From contig JAEUUM010000619.1 in assembly GCA_016787375.1 (NCBI GenBank), forward strand, positions 1-21,254: a stretch of 21,254 nt of DNA, written 5' to 3'. Every line of letters starts with the position of its first letter. Position 1 is the stretch's first letter. Source of the stretch: Saprospiraceae bacterium (GTDB lineage Bacteria > Bacteroidota > Bacteroidia > Chitinophagales > Saprospiraceae). The translations under genes and the position numbers were made by a program. A model generated the notes under the pieces. The model saw nothing but the letters and a program-made list of their open reading frames with translations. It made no database searches and was not told the origin of the DNA. Shown piece after piece: positions 8,478 to 17,256 of this stretch.

Positions 8478-8515
8478 AAAATAGCCTGTTAATTTAATTA
8501 TTCACAGGCTATTTT
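8478..8515. terminator. Bidirectional intrinsic terminator between gyrB and the glycosyltransferase gene
   Basis: A perfect 12-base-pair inverted repeat (arms 8478-8489 and 8504-8515, loop of 14) carries AAAA on one side and TTTT on the other. It can therefore end transcription of gyrB from the left and of the minus-strand gene that stops at 8528 from the right. Confidence 0.85.
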
Positions 8516-8527
8516 CATTTAAGCAAT

Positions 8528-9661
8528 TCAGCGAGTTTTTCTTCCTTTCCATTCAAAACTCGTCTTAAATATGCTGAGAATACCTGTAATGGTAAGAAAT
8601 ACAGGATAAAGTATAGAACTTAAAAAATATCGCTTTAAAACTTTTTGCTGATCAAGGAAAACAGAACCACGTTTCAGTAACAAATAATCGAAAATAAGCT
8701 TTATTGAAATTCCCATAATGAAGGCAATTTTCAACATAAAAGACACCCAAAAAAATAACAACACAAATACCACCACACTGAAATTAATTAAAAACACAAA
8801 GGCCAAAACGAGTTTGAGTTTATAATTCTTGAGGTATTTATTTTTAGTTCCCCACCTAAGTCTTTGCTGCAAATATGCTTTAAAATTATTTGGTGGATCA
8901 GTCGATACGATTGCCTCAGGACTGTTAACAAATGATGTAGTTCCAGGAAAAGCAAGTTCGATTTTTTCGAACAAAAACATATCATCACCTGATGCAAGCC
9001 AATCATTGCCGGCGTATCCGTTCACCTGGTTGTAGGTTTGTTTCTTAAAACAAAGATTAGCTCCATTTGCCATTTGAAACCAACCCAATTTATACCCGAC
9101 AGCTGTTATGATCATCATTCCGGCGATATCAAGTGCTTGAAAGCTTTGCCATACAGTTGAATTTGATTGGAATCTTATTGGGCCGGTGACTGCATTGCTC
9201 TTCCCTGATAGAATAACATATACCATTGTTTCAAGCCATTTTTCAGAAACAGGCGTGCAATCGGCATCAATGGTAACTATTAAATCATGTTTTGCGGCTT
9301 CAATACCGGTTGCCAAAGCTAATTTTTTTGAACCTGCCAGGGGAATTGTATCATTTAGAGCTATTAAAAGAACTTTATCAGCATAATTTTTGACAATTTG
9401 TACAGTGCTGTCGTTTGAGTGATCATCTACAACTATGACTTCAACAAGATGGGATGGATACTTTTGATTGAGAATTGAATTTAATGTATTCTCGATATTG
9501 GACTCCTCATTTCTAGCAGGAATAATAATGCTTAAAGGAGGAAGTTTGGAAGGCTTAGGATCTGATTGAATATTAATCGAATCCCAAGAACGAATGAATC
9601 TGTATATCAACAGAGCATATACTATAAAAAGAAGGATGCAAATGCAAAAAAGAAAATTCAA
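8528..9661 (-). CDS. Membrane-anchored family 2 glycosyltransferase
   Basis: This 377-residue protein has one N-terminal transmembrane segment (about 3-20), a cytoplasmic GT-A domain, and two or three C-terminal helices (about 283-305, 308-328, 347-366). GT2 motifs are in order: IIIPARNEE (45-53), VVDD (77-80), IDADC (131-135, DxD-type), GDD (225-227, catalytic base region) and QQRLRW (265-270, the processive-type QxxRW). It would transfer a sugar from a nucleotide sugar to a lipid or growing glycan at the inner membrane; the product cannot be predicted. The start is TTG at 9661: a stop lies four codons upstream in frame and no ATG occurs until far inside the GT domain. It follows the small membrane-protein gene by 26 bases and ends at the shared terminator at 8478-8515. 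Confidence 0.9.
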   Translation of the reverse strand: MNFLFCICILLFIVYALLIYRFIRSWDSINIQSDPKPSKLPPLSIIIPARNEESNIENTLNSILNQKYPSHLVEVIVVDDHSNDSTVQIVKNYADKVLLIALNDTIPLAGSKKLALATGIEAAKHDLIVTIDADCTPVSEKWLETMVYVILSGKSNAVTGPIRFQSNSTVWQSFQALDIAGMMIITAVGYKLGWFQMANGANLCFKKQTYNQVNGYAGNDWLASGDDMFLFEKIELAFPGTTSFVNSPEAIVSTDPPNNFKAYLQQRLRWGTKNKYLKNYKLKLVLAFVFLINFSVVVFVLLFFWVSFMLKIAFIMGISIKLIFDYLLLKRGSVFLDQQKVLKRYFLSSILYPVFLTITGILSIFKTSFEWKGRKTR

Positions 9662-9687
9662 AACGCGATTTTATTCAAATATGCAAA

Positions 9688-10140
9688 TTAAGCATCTTCG
9701 AATAATTTGTCGTAATTATATTTTTTGTCCTGATCTTTTTTAGCCACATTGATAATGGGTTCTTCAACTTCTTCGTAAGTGGTAAAAGTATTTTCTTCTT
9801 GCCTGATCTTTTCTTCAAATTTATTAATCTTTCTCTTCAACAATGCCTTTCCAAGAAGAAACAGGCTTATCACAGGAAAAAGAAAAGCACTCAAAACAAT
9901 AAAACTTACCCCAACAATTATATTCTGTTTAACAAATGCCATCAACAATTTTCCAAAACTGGCAAAAACCTTATAATCCAATATTAGTGTAACCAAAATC
10001 ACTACAGGAGATATCACTAATAGGAATTTATAAATATACTGAGCAACAAAAAAGAATCCAATTAGCAATGCTAAAAGTATTAAAATACTGAACAGGGGGT
10101 TCAGATTTGATGATGATTGGCGTGTTTGAAAAGTTTTCAT
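9688..10140 (-). CDS. Small integral membrane protein, function unknown
   Basis: This 150-residue protein has three predicted hydrophobic helices (about 17-37, 38-54 and 75-98) and a charged C-terminal tail (100-150) rich in Lys, Glu and Asp. The second half of helix 3 plus LLGKALLKRK (95-104) resembles a conserved small Bacteroidota membrane protein I have seen only as hypothetical. No catalytic motif is visible. It lies 26 bases upstream of the GT2 gene on the same strand, so a role in membrane or envelope glycan assembly is possible by association only. A -33/-7 promoter-like pair at 10269-10303 would give it a leader of roughly 120 bases. The ATG at 10140 is the only sensible start. It is probably a real gene given its position and operon spacing. 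Confidence 0.75.
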   Translation of the reverse strand: MKTFQTRQSSSNLNPLFSILILLALLIGFFFVAQYIYKFLLVISPVVILVTLILDYKVFASFGKLLMAFVKQNIIVGVSFIVLSAFLFPVISLFLLGKALLKRKINKFEEKIRQEENTFTTYEEVEEPIINVAKKDQDKKYNYDKLFEDA

Positions 10141-10268
10141 TTAGAGTTCAGTATAGTCCTATAACGATCAATCCATTTAATTTGTTTTTGCTATTGCAGT
10201 ACTTATTGTTAATGTTATGTTATCTAACACGAACCAAACGCAAAGTAACACACTTGCAGGATTTGCTC

Positions 10269-10303
10269 CAAAGCTAAAACAATAATCATATACTTACTTC
10301 AAA
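10269..10303 (-). promoter_or_regulatory. Putative promoter of the membrane protein/GT2 pair
   Basis: Read on the minus strand, TAGCTTTG (10276-10269) is an exact TAnnTTTG box and TTTG (10303-10300) lies 23 bases upstream of it as a possible -33 element. The spacing is slightly long. The gap 10141-10319 between the membrane-protein gene and uup holds nothing else I can recognise. Confidence 0.45.
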
Positions 10304-10319
10304 ATGAACAGGCGTCAGA

Positions 10320-12179
10320 TTAACCAGCTTTTTCGCAAAGTTCCATCCACCTCATCTCTTTTGTTTCTTGGAGCATTTTAAGTGATTCGAGTTTATTAGC
10401 GAGCAAATTGATTTCATCCAATGGCATTGTCGTATCATTAAATTTCTCTGTTATGGCCATTTTTTCGGCTTCAATTTTTTCTATATCTTTCTCAAGACGC
10501 ATCATTTCTTTTCTTTCATCATTACTTAGCAAAGCAGTAGGGTTGCTTTTTGGCTTTTCAACGATATTCTTCTCGGGTTTTTCATCTTTTTTCCTTTGCT
10601 TTTGCTCCAAACGATATTCGGAATATTTGCCATTATAGTCTTTTATTTTACCATCGCCTTCAAATGCAAAGAGGTGGTCAACAATCTTGTCAAGAAAATA
10701 CCTGTCGTGTGTAACTACAATTAAACATCCCGGAAAATCCTCCAGATATTCCTCTAATACATTCAATGTCAGGATATCTAGATCATTTGTAGGCTCATCC
10801 AATATCAGAAAATTTGGGTTGCGCATCAAAATAGTGAGCAAATATAATCTTCTCCTTTCTCCACCGCTAAGCTGCGATACATAAACTTGCTGTTGAGCTC
10901 TTGAAAAAAGGAATCGTTCAAGTAACTGTGCGGCAGTCATTTTTTTACCCTTTTCCAGCGGTACATATTCTGCAATATCCTGGATAACATCTATAACCCT
11001 TTTATCAGATTTAATTGCAAGACCATCTTGAGTATAATAACCAAATGATGTTGTTTCACCAATTACCACTTTGCCACTATCCGGCCTTTCTTCTCCGGTA
11101 ATGATTCGAAGAAAAGTAGATTTGCCTACTCCATTTGGACCTACTATTCCAACTCTGTCTTTCTTGTTAAATTTATAGAAAAAGTCTTCAACAATTTTTT
11201 GCGATCCGTAAGACTTATTAATGTAATGCAGTTCCAGAATTTTACTACCCAATCGGTTAGATTGTAAATCGATTTGTACTTTCGAGTCATCCTTTTTAAA
11301 ATGAGCCCTATCTTTTATATCATCAAATTCATCGATCCGTGATTTGGCTTTGGTTGTCCGGGCTTTGGGCTGTCTTCTCATCCATTCCAACTCTTTTTTA
11401 AACAACTGCTTGGTTTTACCCAAAACGACAGCGTCATTTTCTTCTCTTTCCGCCTTTTTCTCCAGGAAGGCTTCATAATTACCTTTGTATCGATGAATTT
11501 CTCCTGCGTCCAGTTCAATAATTGAATTACAAACTCTATCCAAAAAATATCTGTCGTGGGTAACCATAAAAAGCGTAATTCCGGGTTGTTTCAGGTATTC
11601 CTCGAGCCATTCTATCATTTCGAGGTCAAGGTGATTTGTTGGTTCATCCAAAATGATGAACTCAGGTTCCTCAATAATTAATTTTGCAAGAGCAACACGT
11701 TTTTTTTGCCCCCCGGATAACAAAGCAATTGGTTTATTGAAATCTTTTACCTTAAATCTGCTCAGGGTTTCTTTCACTCGCGATTCGTAATCCCATGCTT
11801 TTAGATCATCCATCCTTGACATCACATGTTCGAGTTCACTTCCATCGCCAGGGTCATCCATTAGTATTTCATACTGCCTGACGATTTTTGATTGTTCGTT
11901 ATCTCCTGAAAGCAGGGCCTCAATTACCGTTTCATTTTCATTAAAAACAGGATCCTGACTCAAAAACCGGGTTTTGATATCCTTTCTCATCAACACAGAG
12001 CATTTTTCTCCTTCACCTGATTCTTCTCCGGCAATAACTCTTAAAAGCGTTGTTTTTCCAGAGCCATTCTTTGCAACCAGGGCTATTTTATCTCCCTTAT
12101 TGATTGTAAGTCCAATGTCTTGGAACAAGGTCTTTTCACCGTAGGTTTTGGTAACATGTTCGAGTGTCAAAAAATTCAT
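10320..12179 (-). CDS. uup: ABC-F family ATPase, Uup-like
   Basis: This 619-residue protein contains two ABC ATPase domains and no membrane segment, so it is an ABC-F ribosome-associated protein rather than a transporter. Domain 1 has Walker A KNGSGKTT (37-44), LSGGQ (154-158) and ILDEPTNH (176-183). Domain 2 has GPNGVGKST (347-355), LSGGE (437-441) and LDEPTND (460-466). The linker between them (about 240-310) carries the basic MRRQPKARTTKAKSRI (267-282), the segment that reaches the P-site tRNA in this family. The C-terminal 80 residues are Lys/Glu-rich and probably a coiled coil, a feature of Uup that EttA lacks. Uup is implicated in ribosome rescue and in tolerance to transposon excision or stalled replication. 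Its own -7 box at 12253-12260 overlaps the prc terminator region. Confidence 0.92.
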   Translation of the reverse strand: MNFLTLEHVTKTYGEKTLFQDIGLTINKGDKIALVAKNGSGKTTLLRVIAGEESGEGEKCSVLMRKDIKTRFLSQDPVFNENETVIEALLSGDNEQSKIVRQYEILMDDPGDGSELEHVMSRMDDLKAWDYESRVKETLSRFKVKDFNKPIALLSGGQKKRVALAKLIIEEPEFIILDEPTNHLDLEMIEWLEEYLKQPGITLFMVTHDRYFLDRVCNSIIELDAGEIHRYKGNYEAFLEKKAEREENDAVVLGKTKQLFKKELEWMRRQPKARTTKAKSRIDEFDDIKDRAHFKKDDSKVQIDLQSNRLGSKILELHYINKSYGSQKIVEDFFYKFNKKDRVGIVGPNGVGKSTFLRIITGEERPDSGKVVIGETTSFGYYTQDGLAIKSDKRVIDVIQDIAEYVPLEKGKKMTAAQLLERFLFSRAQQQVYVSQLSGGERRRLYLLTILMRNPNFLILDEPTNDLDILTLNVLEEYLEDFPGCLIVVTHDRYFLDKIVDHLFAFEGDGKIKDYNGKYSEYRLEQKQRKKDEKPEKNIVEKPKSNPTALLSNDERKEMMRLEKDIEKIEAEKMAITEKFNDTTMPLDEINLLANKLESLKMLQETKEMRWMELCEKAG

Positions 12180-12220
12180 AAAATGGTCTTATTGCTTTAA
12201 AATCGCTTCTTTTAAAATGA

Positions 12221-12252
12221 CAATTGGTTGCCGGAAACCCGGCAACCAATTG
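12221..12252 (-). terminator. Intrinsic terminator downstream of prc
   Basis: A perfect 14-base-pair inverted repeat (arms 12221-12234 and 12239-12252, loop AAAC) is followed on the minus strand by a T-rich run (TCATTTT). It lies 21 bases after the prc stop and 41 bases before the uup ATG. Beyond it no U-rich tract exists on the plus strand, so it acts leftwards. Confidence 0.85.
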
Positions 12253-12260
12253 CAAATATA
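12253..12260 (-). promoter_or_regulatory. Putative -7 box of the uup promoter
   Basis: The minus strand reads TATATTTG, an exact TAnnTTTG box identical to that of gyrB, directly abutting the terminator hairpin. Transcription would begin a few bases on, inside the first arm of the hairpin. No clear TTTG or TTG lies about 20 bases upstream, which lowers confidence. Confidence 0.5.
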
Positions 12261-12273
12261 CATGGTTAATAAC

Positions 12274-14385
12274 TTAATTTTTTGAAGCTATGTTTTGACG
12301 AATCATGTCTGACATGATAAATAAAGTCTCGTCTACATAAATATCCTTTTTTAAATCTTTAAGGAAATCTTGATTTCTGTTAATTTTTGTTGAATCAATT
12401 TTTATTGCTTCCAAATCTACTTCAAGGTTTTTCACCTCCAAACCTGGAATCTCTTTTTCAAATAATTTTTTAATTTGTTCCGACTCTTTTTCAATACTCT
12501 TCTTTTGTTTGAAATAATCATCGATATTCAAACTGTAAAGACTCTGATCTCTTTGCTGCTTCAACCTTTTGGCGTTGTTATTGATTTTATCAAAAGTTTC
12601 ATTTTTGCTTACTCTATCTTTACTTTGAGAAACAATATTTTTTAGGTTGCCAATTTTATAAACGTTCTGGTTGTAGTTCAATTTGTCAATTTGTGACCAA
12701 GGCATGGCAAATTTCGACTCCTTCTCTCCAAGTTTTAAATCTTGAAAGTTATCAGGCAAAACAATATCCGGAGTAACGCCTCTTAGTTGGGTTGAACCTC
12801 CGTTTATTCTGTAAAATTTCTGAAGAGATATTTTTACATCACCCAAAGGCTTGATGTCTTCATAGCCACTTATTGCTGCATCTAGATTAAAAAATCTTTG
12901 TACAGTTCCTTTACCGTAAGTTTGATTACTGCCGACAATTATCGCACGACCATAATCTTGCAGGGCTGCAGCCATAATCTCAGAGGCCGAAGCACTAAAA
13001 TTGTTAACCATAACAACCAATGGACCAGAATATTGAACGCGGCTGTCGTAGTCTTCCTGAATTTCTGGATTTCCCAACCTTGTTTTAACCTGAACAATTG
13101 GCCCTTTTTCGATAAACAATCCTGTCATTTTCACCACATCATTCAATGAACCACCTCCATTGTTTCTCAGATCAATGATGATTCCGTTTACTTTAGCTGC
13201 TTTTAGCTTTTCAACTTCTTTTGCAACATCCTGAAAGCATTGCCTGCCATCTCGTTTGTTAAAATCTGCATAAAAACGTGGTAAGCTAATAAAACCTATA
13301 TTCTCTGCCCCATCCTTGTTCAAGATGACAGATTTTGCATATCCCTCATCAATAATTACTTCATCTCTAATGATGGTAATCTCTTTTGTGGTGCCATCGA
13401 GTGACCGAACCGTTAACCTGACCTTTGTTCCTTTTGGACCTCTAATTTTGGTAACAACTTCATTGATATTCATTCCGGCAATACTAATACCTTCTTCATC
13501 ACCTTGAGCCACCTTCATGATTAAATCACCAACTTTGAGTTCTTTTTGTTTCCACGCAGGACCACCTACAACCAATTCTGATACTTTGGTAAATTCTTTG
13601 TCACTTTGAAGGGTGGCACCGATGCCTTCGAGCCTACCAGAAAACTTGATATCAAATGATTGTTTTTCTACCGGTTCGTAATATTCTGTATGTGGGTCAA
13701 ATAAATTGGCTATACTATTCAAAAAGTCAGCGTATTTTTCTTCCCTTTTAATCTTTTTCAATTGGTCGAAATATGTATCAAATCTTTCCCTAACGCCCTT
13801 TCTAGCATCCTCTTCGAGTTCTTTATCTGTTTTATCTTTGTATTCAGGGGTTCCTTTGGTTCTTTCTTCAATTTTATCAGCAAAACGAGTCATTGTTTCA
13901 TATTTCAACATTTTACGCCATAACTCTCGAAGTTCATTTTCATTTGCAGGAAATTTTCTTTTTTCAGCATCAGTTTCGAAAGATTCTTGAATATTAAAGA
14001 CAAAGGGCTGTGAGAGAATTTCTTGGTAGATTTTTTCAGACCTTTTTACACCCAAATCTATCATTTCATTGGTTTTGTCAAAGAAACTTATGTTGCCGGC
14101 TTTTAACTGTTCATCTAATAATTTTTCAAACGGCTTTAGTTGATCAACCTCCGTTTGGAGTAAAAATCTCTTTCCTCCATCAATTCGATCAAGGTACAAC
14201 TTATACAAGTCTTCGGAAAAAGCATCATCCAAGCTCCTCGGATTGTAGTGCAACTGATCGAGTCCTTGCAATAAGGTTTGAAGAAGGACTGATTCCTTTT
14301 GAGTATTATCGGGTTTAGGATAAAATGCAAATAATGCAAAAGCTCCGATGAGAATAGAATATAATACAGGGTTCTTTAACTTCAT
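12274..14385 (-). CDS. prc: Carboxy-terminal (tail-specific) processing protease, S41 family
   Basis: With the ATG at 14385 the protein is 703 residues; a TTG 19 codons upstream (14442) would put an odd charged stretch before the signal and sits upstream of the likely transcription start. Residues 4-22 form a signal peptide or N-terminal anchor. An N-terminal tail-specific-protease helical domain precedes a PDZ domain (about 247-335). The S41 peptidase follows, with DLRNNGGGSL (405-414), SASASE (464-469, catalytic Ser probably S466) and YGKGTVQ (490-496, catalytic Lys K492). A C-terminal DUF3340-like, Lys-rich domain completes the Prc/Tsp layout. It degrades or trims periplasmic proteins from their C-termini. 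It is the first gene of a minus-strand run and is followed by a strong hairpin before uup. Confidence 0.95.
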   Translation of the reverse strand: MKLKNPVLYSILIGAFALFAFYPKPDNTQKESVLLQTLLQGLDQLHYNPRSLDDAFSEDLYKLYLDRIDGGKRFLLQTEVDQLKPFEKLLDEQLKAGNISFFDKTNEMIDLGVKRSEKIYQEILSQPFVFNIQESFETDAEKRKFPANENELRELWRKMLKYETMTRFADKIEERTKGTPEYKDKTDKELEEDARKGVRERFDTYFDQLKKIKREEKYADFLNSIANLFDPHTEYYEPVEKQSFDIKFSGRLEGIGATLQSDKEFTKVSELVVGGPAWKQKELKVGDLIMKVAQGDEEGISIAGMNINEVVTKIRGPKGTKVRLTVRSLDGTTKEITIIRDEVIIDEGYAKSVILNKDGAENIGFISLPRFYADFNKRDGRQCFQDVAKEVEKLKAAKVNGIIIDLRNNGGGSLNDVVKMTGLFIEKGPIVQVKTRLGNPEIQEDYDSRVQYSGPLVVMVNNFSASASEIMAAALQDYGRAIIVGSNQTYGKGTVQRFFNLDAAISGYEDIKPLGDVKISLQKFYRINGGSTQLRGVTPDIVLPDNFQDLKLGEKESKFAMPWSQIDKLNYNQNVYKIGNLKNIVSQSKDRVSKNETFDKINNNAKRLKQQRDQSLYSLNIDDYFKQKKSIEKESEQIKKLFEKEIPGLEVKNLEVDLEAIKIDSTKINRNQDFLKDLKKDIYVDETLFIMSDMIRQNIASKN

Positions 14386-14420
14386 TTTGATAATCTTGAA
14401 AAGTTGATTGAAATTAATTT

Positions 14421-14428
14421 CAAATATA
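14421..14428 (-). promoter_or_regulatory. Putative -7 box of the prc promoter
   Basis: The minus strand reads TATATTTG at 14428-14421, an exact TAnnTTTG box about 35 bases before the prc ATG. No good -33 element is visible at the expected distance. The box lies downstream of the alternative TTG start at 14442, which supports the ATG at 14385. Confidence 0.55.
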
Positions 14429-14593
14429 CGTTTACAAAACAAATAATGCCATTTTTTAGCGTGTTTGTAGAACTGTTTTAACGTTTTTCTAACTTAGATG
14501 GTTTAAATTTTCCTTATTTATGCCTTATATTATAAAGTTTTATAATTTATTCATATTTTTACCTCACCTTATCAACACAAATTTAATCTACCA

Positions 14594-15169
14594 TTGAAAC
14601 GTATAGCCATATTTGCTTCAGGTGCAGGCTCTAATGCAAAAAATATTATTCAATATTTTGGTACCAACCCCGAAGTAACTGTTGTTGCGGTCCTAACCAA
14701 TAACCCCAATGCCAAAGTACTTGATGCTGCTGCAGAATTAGGCGTTGCTACGCTTGTTTTTTCTCGTGAAGAATTTTACAAAACACATAAAATCAACCAA
14801 TTCTTAGGTGATCAACATGTTGATCTTATTGTACTGGCAGGCTTTTTATGGCTTGTTCCTCAGCATCTGGTGCATGATTATCCTAGGCGTATAATCAATA
14901 TACATCCGGCGCTTTTACCAAAATTTGGTGGCAAAGGGATGTTCGGAAACCATGTTCATGAGGCAGTAAAAGCCTCAGGTGCCGAGGAATCCGGAATAAC
15001 CATCCATTTTGTGAATGAGAAATATGACGAAGGAGATATTTTGTTTCAAACCACTTGTAAAGTTTCAAATGAAGATACACCTGAAACGATTGCTGCTAAA
15101 GTTCACCAACTCGAATATGAGTATTACCCAAAGGTAATTGAACAATTACTTTTGCTTCAGAACGCATAA
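14594..15169 (+). CDS. purN: Phosphoribosylglycinamide formyltransferase (GART)
   Basis: PurN transfers a formyl group from 10-formyltetrahydrofolate to GAR, the third step of de novo purine synthesis. The 191-residue protein begins KRIAIFASGAGSNAKNI, the canonical N-terminus with the phosphate-binding SGxGSN loop (9-14). The folate site and catalytic residues are in INIHPALLPKF (101-111, with N102 and H104). A further conserved segment is GITIHFVNEKYDEGDIL (138-154), with the Asp of DEGDI. The start codon is TTG at 14594: the conserved N-terminus leaves no room for another choice and no in-frame ATG occurs nearby upstream. There is no Shine-Dalgarno sequence. It is divergent from prc across 208 bases, and the next gene follows 35 bases later on the same strand. 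No other purine gene is in the window. Confidence 0.95.
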   Translation: MKRIAIFASGAGSNAKNIIQYFGTNPEVTVVAVLTNNPNAKVLDAAAELGVATLVFSREEFYKTHKINQFLGDQHVDLIVLAGFLWLVPQHLVHDYPRRIINIHPALLPKFGGKGMFGNHVHEAVKASGAEESGITIHFVNEKYDEGDILFQTTCKVSNEDTPETIAAKVHQLEYEYYPKVIEQLLLLQNA

Positions 15170-15204
15170 ATTCAAATACCTAGCAAACAACACCAATATA
15201 AACC

Positions 15205-17256
15205 ATGAAAAACATATTATTAACCATAAGTCTTTTAGTTACATGTTTCCAGTTCTCAGTAGCTCAAAAAATGTCATGGAGAGATTATTCTGATTTGGCT
15301 GAGAAAAGCTACAAAAATCAGGATTATGGAACTGCAGCAAAAAACTTCAAAGCAGCTTGGCAAAAAAAGAAAAGCAAACTTGAATTACTTTATAAAGCTG
15401 GCCAATCGTATTATTTGGTTAAAAACTATAAAGAGTCAGCCAATGCATTTGAGAAGGTCGCAAAGAAATCTTCAAAATTCCCAACTTCAACCCTTGAATA
15501 TGCACGCGCCCTTAAACAGGACGGGGCATATGAGAAGTCAATAGAGGCTTTTGAAAGTTATATTAAAGCATATAAAAATGAGGACAAACCTCAACAAACT
15601 GAGCTCGTTAAACGGGAAATTGAAGGTTGCAACCTGGCAATGGGCTGGATCAAAGATTCATCGTCTTCTGCCTATAAAATAAAATACCCGGGTCAGGTCA
15701 TAAACACAAGCTTTACTGATTTTGCTCCAATTCCGTTTGGTGAGAACGTACTTTACTTCAGCTCAAACAGAAAAGGGAAAGCCAAGATTTATAAGTCAGA
15801 GTGGGATGGGTCTTCCTGGTCAAAACCATCTTCCCCGACAATTTTTCCAAAAGACGAAAAAGAACATTTTGGAAATGGTTCTTTCAGTTCGGATTTTAAC
15901 CGATTTTATTATACCAAATGCAAAGAAGTCGAGGGTAAAAATGGTCTGACTTCAAAATGCGACATATATGTAATTATCAAAAAAGGTGATAAATGGACTG
16001 AACCATTGAAATTAAGAGATTATATAAATGATTCTATTGCTACTTCAACCCAGCCAAGTGTCAGCAAATTTGGAAATAAAGAGGTTTTATATTTTAGCTC
16101 AAACAGGTCAGGTGGCTATGGTGGGCAGGATATTTGGTATTGTGAGAGGGATCTTTCAGGCGACGACATAGATTTTACGGTACCAAAAAATTGTGGCCCC
16201 AAAATAAATACTTTTGGTGATGAAGTTACTCCTTGGTATGATGTGTTAGAAGGAAGACTCTATTACAGTTCAACGGGACATATTGGTGCAGGTGGGTTGG
16301 ATATTTATAATAATCAAGGAATTGGAAAGGACTGGAAGGAGGCAAATAATCTGGGCTTTCCTGCGAATAGTCCGGCGGACGATTTCTATTTTATAAAATG
16401 CAGTAACTTGAGTTCAGGATATCTGGTTTCAAATAGAACTTTCGGTGACCTGAAGAAAAGTACTGACAATGAAGATATATTCAAATTTGACTACACTAAT
16501 TTTCAAAACATATTTTCAGGTAAGGTTTTTGACGGTAAATCCGACAACCCACTAAAAGATGCAAGAATTACCATTTATGAGCAATTTCCGGATGGAAATG
16601 AAACCTTAGTAGATAATAGATACTGCCCTGATGGTTCATTTGCTTTCGCACTTGATGCCTCAAAAAACTATAAGGCAAAAATTGAAAAATTTGACTACGC
16701 ACCTCAATTTTACAGATTTGTTACCTCTGATAAAAAAGGAAGCAAAATTAACCAGGATTTTATCCTTGAAAAAGAAAAAGAAGCGTCTTTAGCCAATACC
16801 GATGTAAACGTTTCCGAGAAATCTGATCAAGAAACCATCATTAAGGAACAAAAACAAAAGGTAAAAAAATCAGAACCCGTCACAAAACCTGAGAAAAAAT
16901 CGGAGCCTACAAAACCTGTCGCAAAACTTGTCACAAAACCAAAACCTGAATCGAATACCACAGAGTCTTATGTTCAGAGACCACCGTCCTTTTTCAAAGA
17001 AGGACAATATTATATGATTCAACTGGCCGCAGCACGATACCCTGATCTTTCAACTCACAGCTTTCAAGAAGCAAAAAAATATGGCACGTTAGAACACGAA
17101 CCAGTGCCCGACAAAGAAATGGAGCGTGTTTTGCTGGCATGGTGGGCAGACAGAAAAGAAGCAATTAAAGCCCTTGCATCCGTAAAAAAATTAGGTTTTT
17201 CAGGTGCATTTATTACTTTACACGAAAGAGGAGTCAGACAGTCAATTATAAAATAA
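15205..17256 (+). CDS. TPR/PD40 envelope protein with C-terminal SPOR domain (PorE-like)
   Basis: This 683-residue exported protein has a signal peptide (1-20, cleavage before Q21). TPR-like helical repeats (about 24-150) are followed by a PD40/WD40-like beta-propeller (about 165-430) with repeated LYFSSNR blades at 183-189 and 295-301, and LYYSS at 352-356. A carboxypeptidase-regulatory-like beta domain (about 433-521) follows, starting FSGKVFDGKSDNPL. A Lys/Pro/Glu-rich linker (522-590) leads to a final domain (600-675) beginning YYMIQLAAA and ending KKLGFSGAFI, which fits the SPOR fold. The first three domains match the order in the T9SS protein PorE and related Bacteroidota proteins, where the last domain is OmpA-like instead. 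It probably sits in the periplasm or outer membrane and contacts peptidoglycan. It lies 35 bases after purN; its stop lies inside the terminator shared with the response regulator gene. Confidence 0.8.
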   Translation: MKNILLTISLLVTCFQFSVAQKMSWRDYSDLAEKSYKNQDYGTAAKNFKAAWQKKKSKLELLYKAGQSYYLVKNYKESANAFEKVAKKSSKFPTSTLEYARALKQDGAYEKSIEAFESYIKAYKNEDKPQQTELVKREIEGCNLAMGWIKDSSSSAYKIKYPGQVINTSFTDFAPIPFGENVLYFSSNRKGKAKIYKSEWDGSSWSKPSSPTIFPKDEKEHFGNGSFSSDFNRFYYTKCKEVEGKNGLTSKCDIYVIIKKGDKWTEPLKLRDYINDSIATSTQPSVSKFGNKEVLYFSSNRSGGYGGQDIWYCERDLSGDDIDFTVPKNCGPKINTFGDEVTPWYDVLEGRLYYSSTGHIGAGGLDIYNNQGIGKDWKEANNLGFPANSPADDFYFIKCSNLSSGYLVSNRTFGDLKKSTDNEDIFKFDYTNFQNIFSGKVFDGKSDNPLKDARITIYEQFPDGNETLVDNRYCPDGSFAFALDASKNYKAKIEKFDYAPQFYRFVTSDKKGSKINQDFILEKEKEASLANTDVNVSEKSDQETIIKEQKQKVKKSEPVTKPEKKSEPTKPVAKLVTKPKPESNTTESYVQRPPSFFKEGQYYMIQLAAARYPDLSTHSFQEAKKYGTLEHEPVPDKEMERVLLAWWADRKEAIKALASVKKLGFSGAFITLHERGVRQSIIK

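Noticed and set aside
14386..14442. Upstream TTG extension of prc by 19 codons
   Set aside because: It would precede the signal peptide with a charged segment, and the likely -7 box (14421-14428) lies inside it. The ATG at 14385 gives a normal exported N-terminus.
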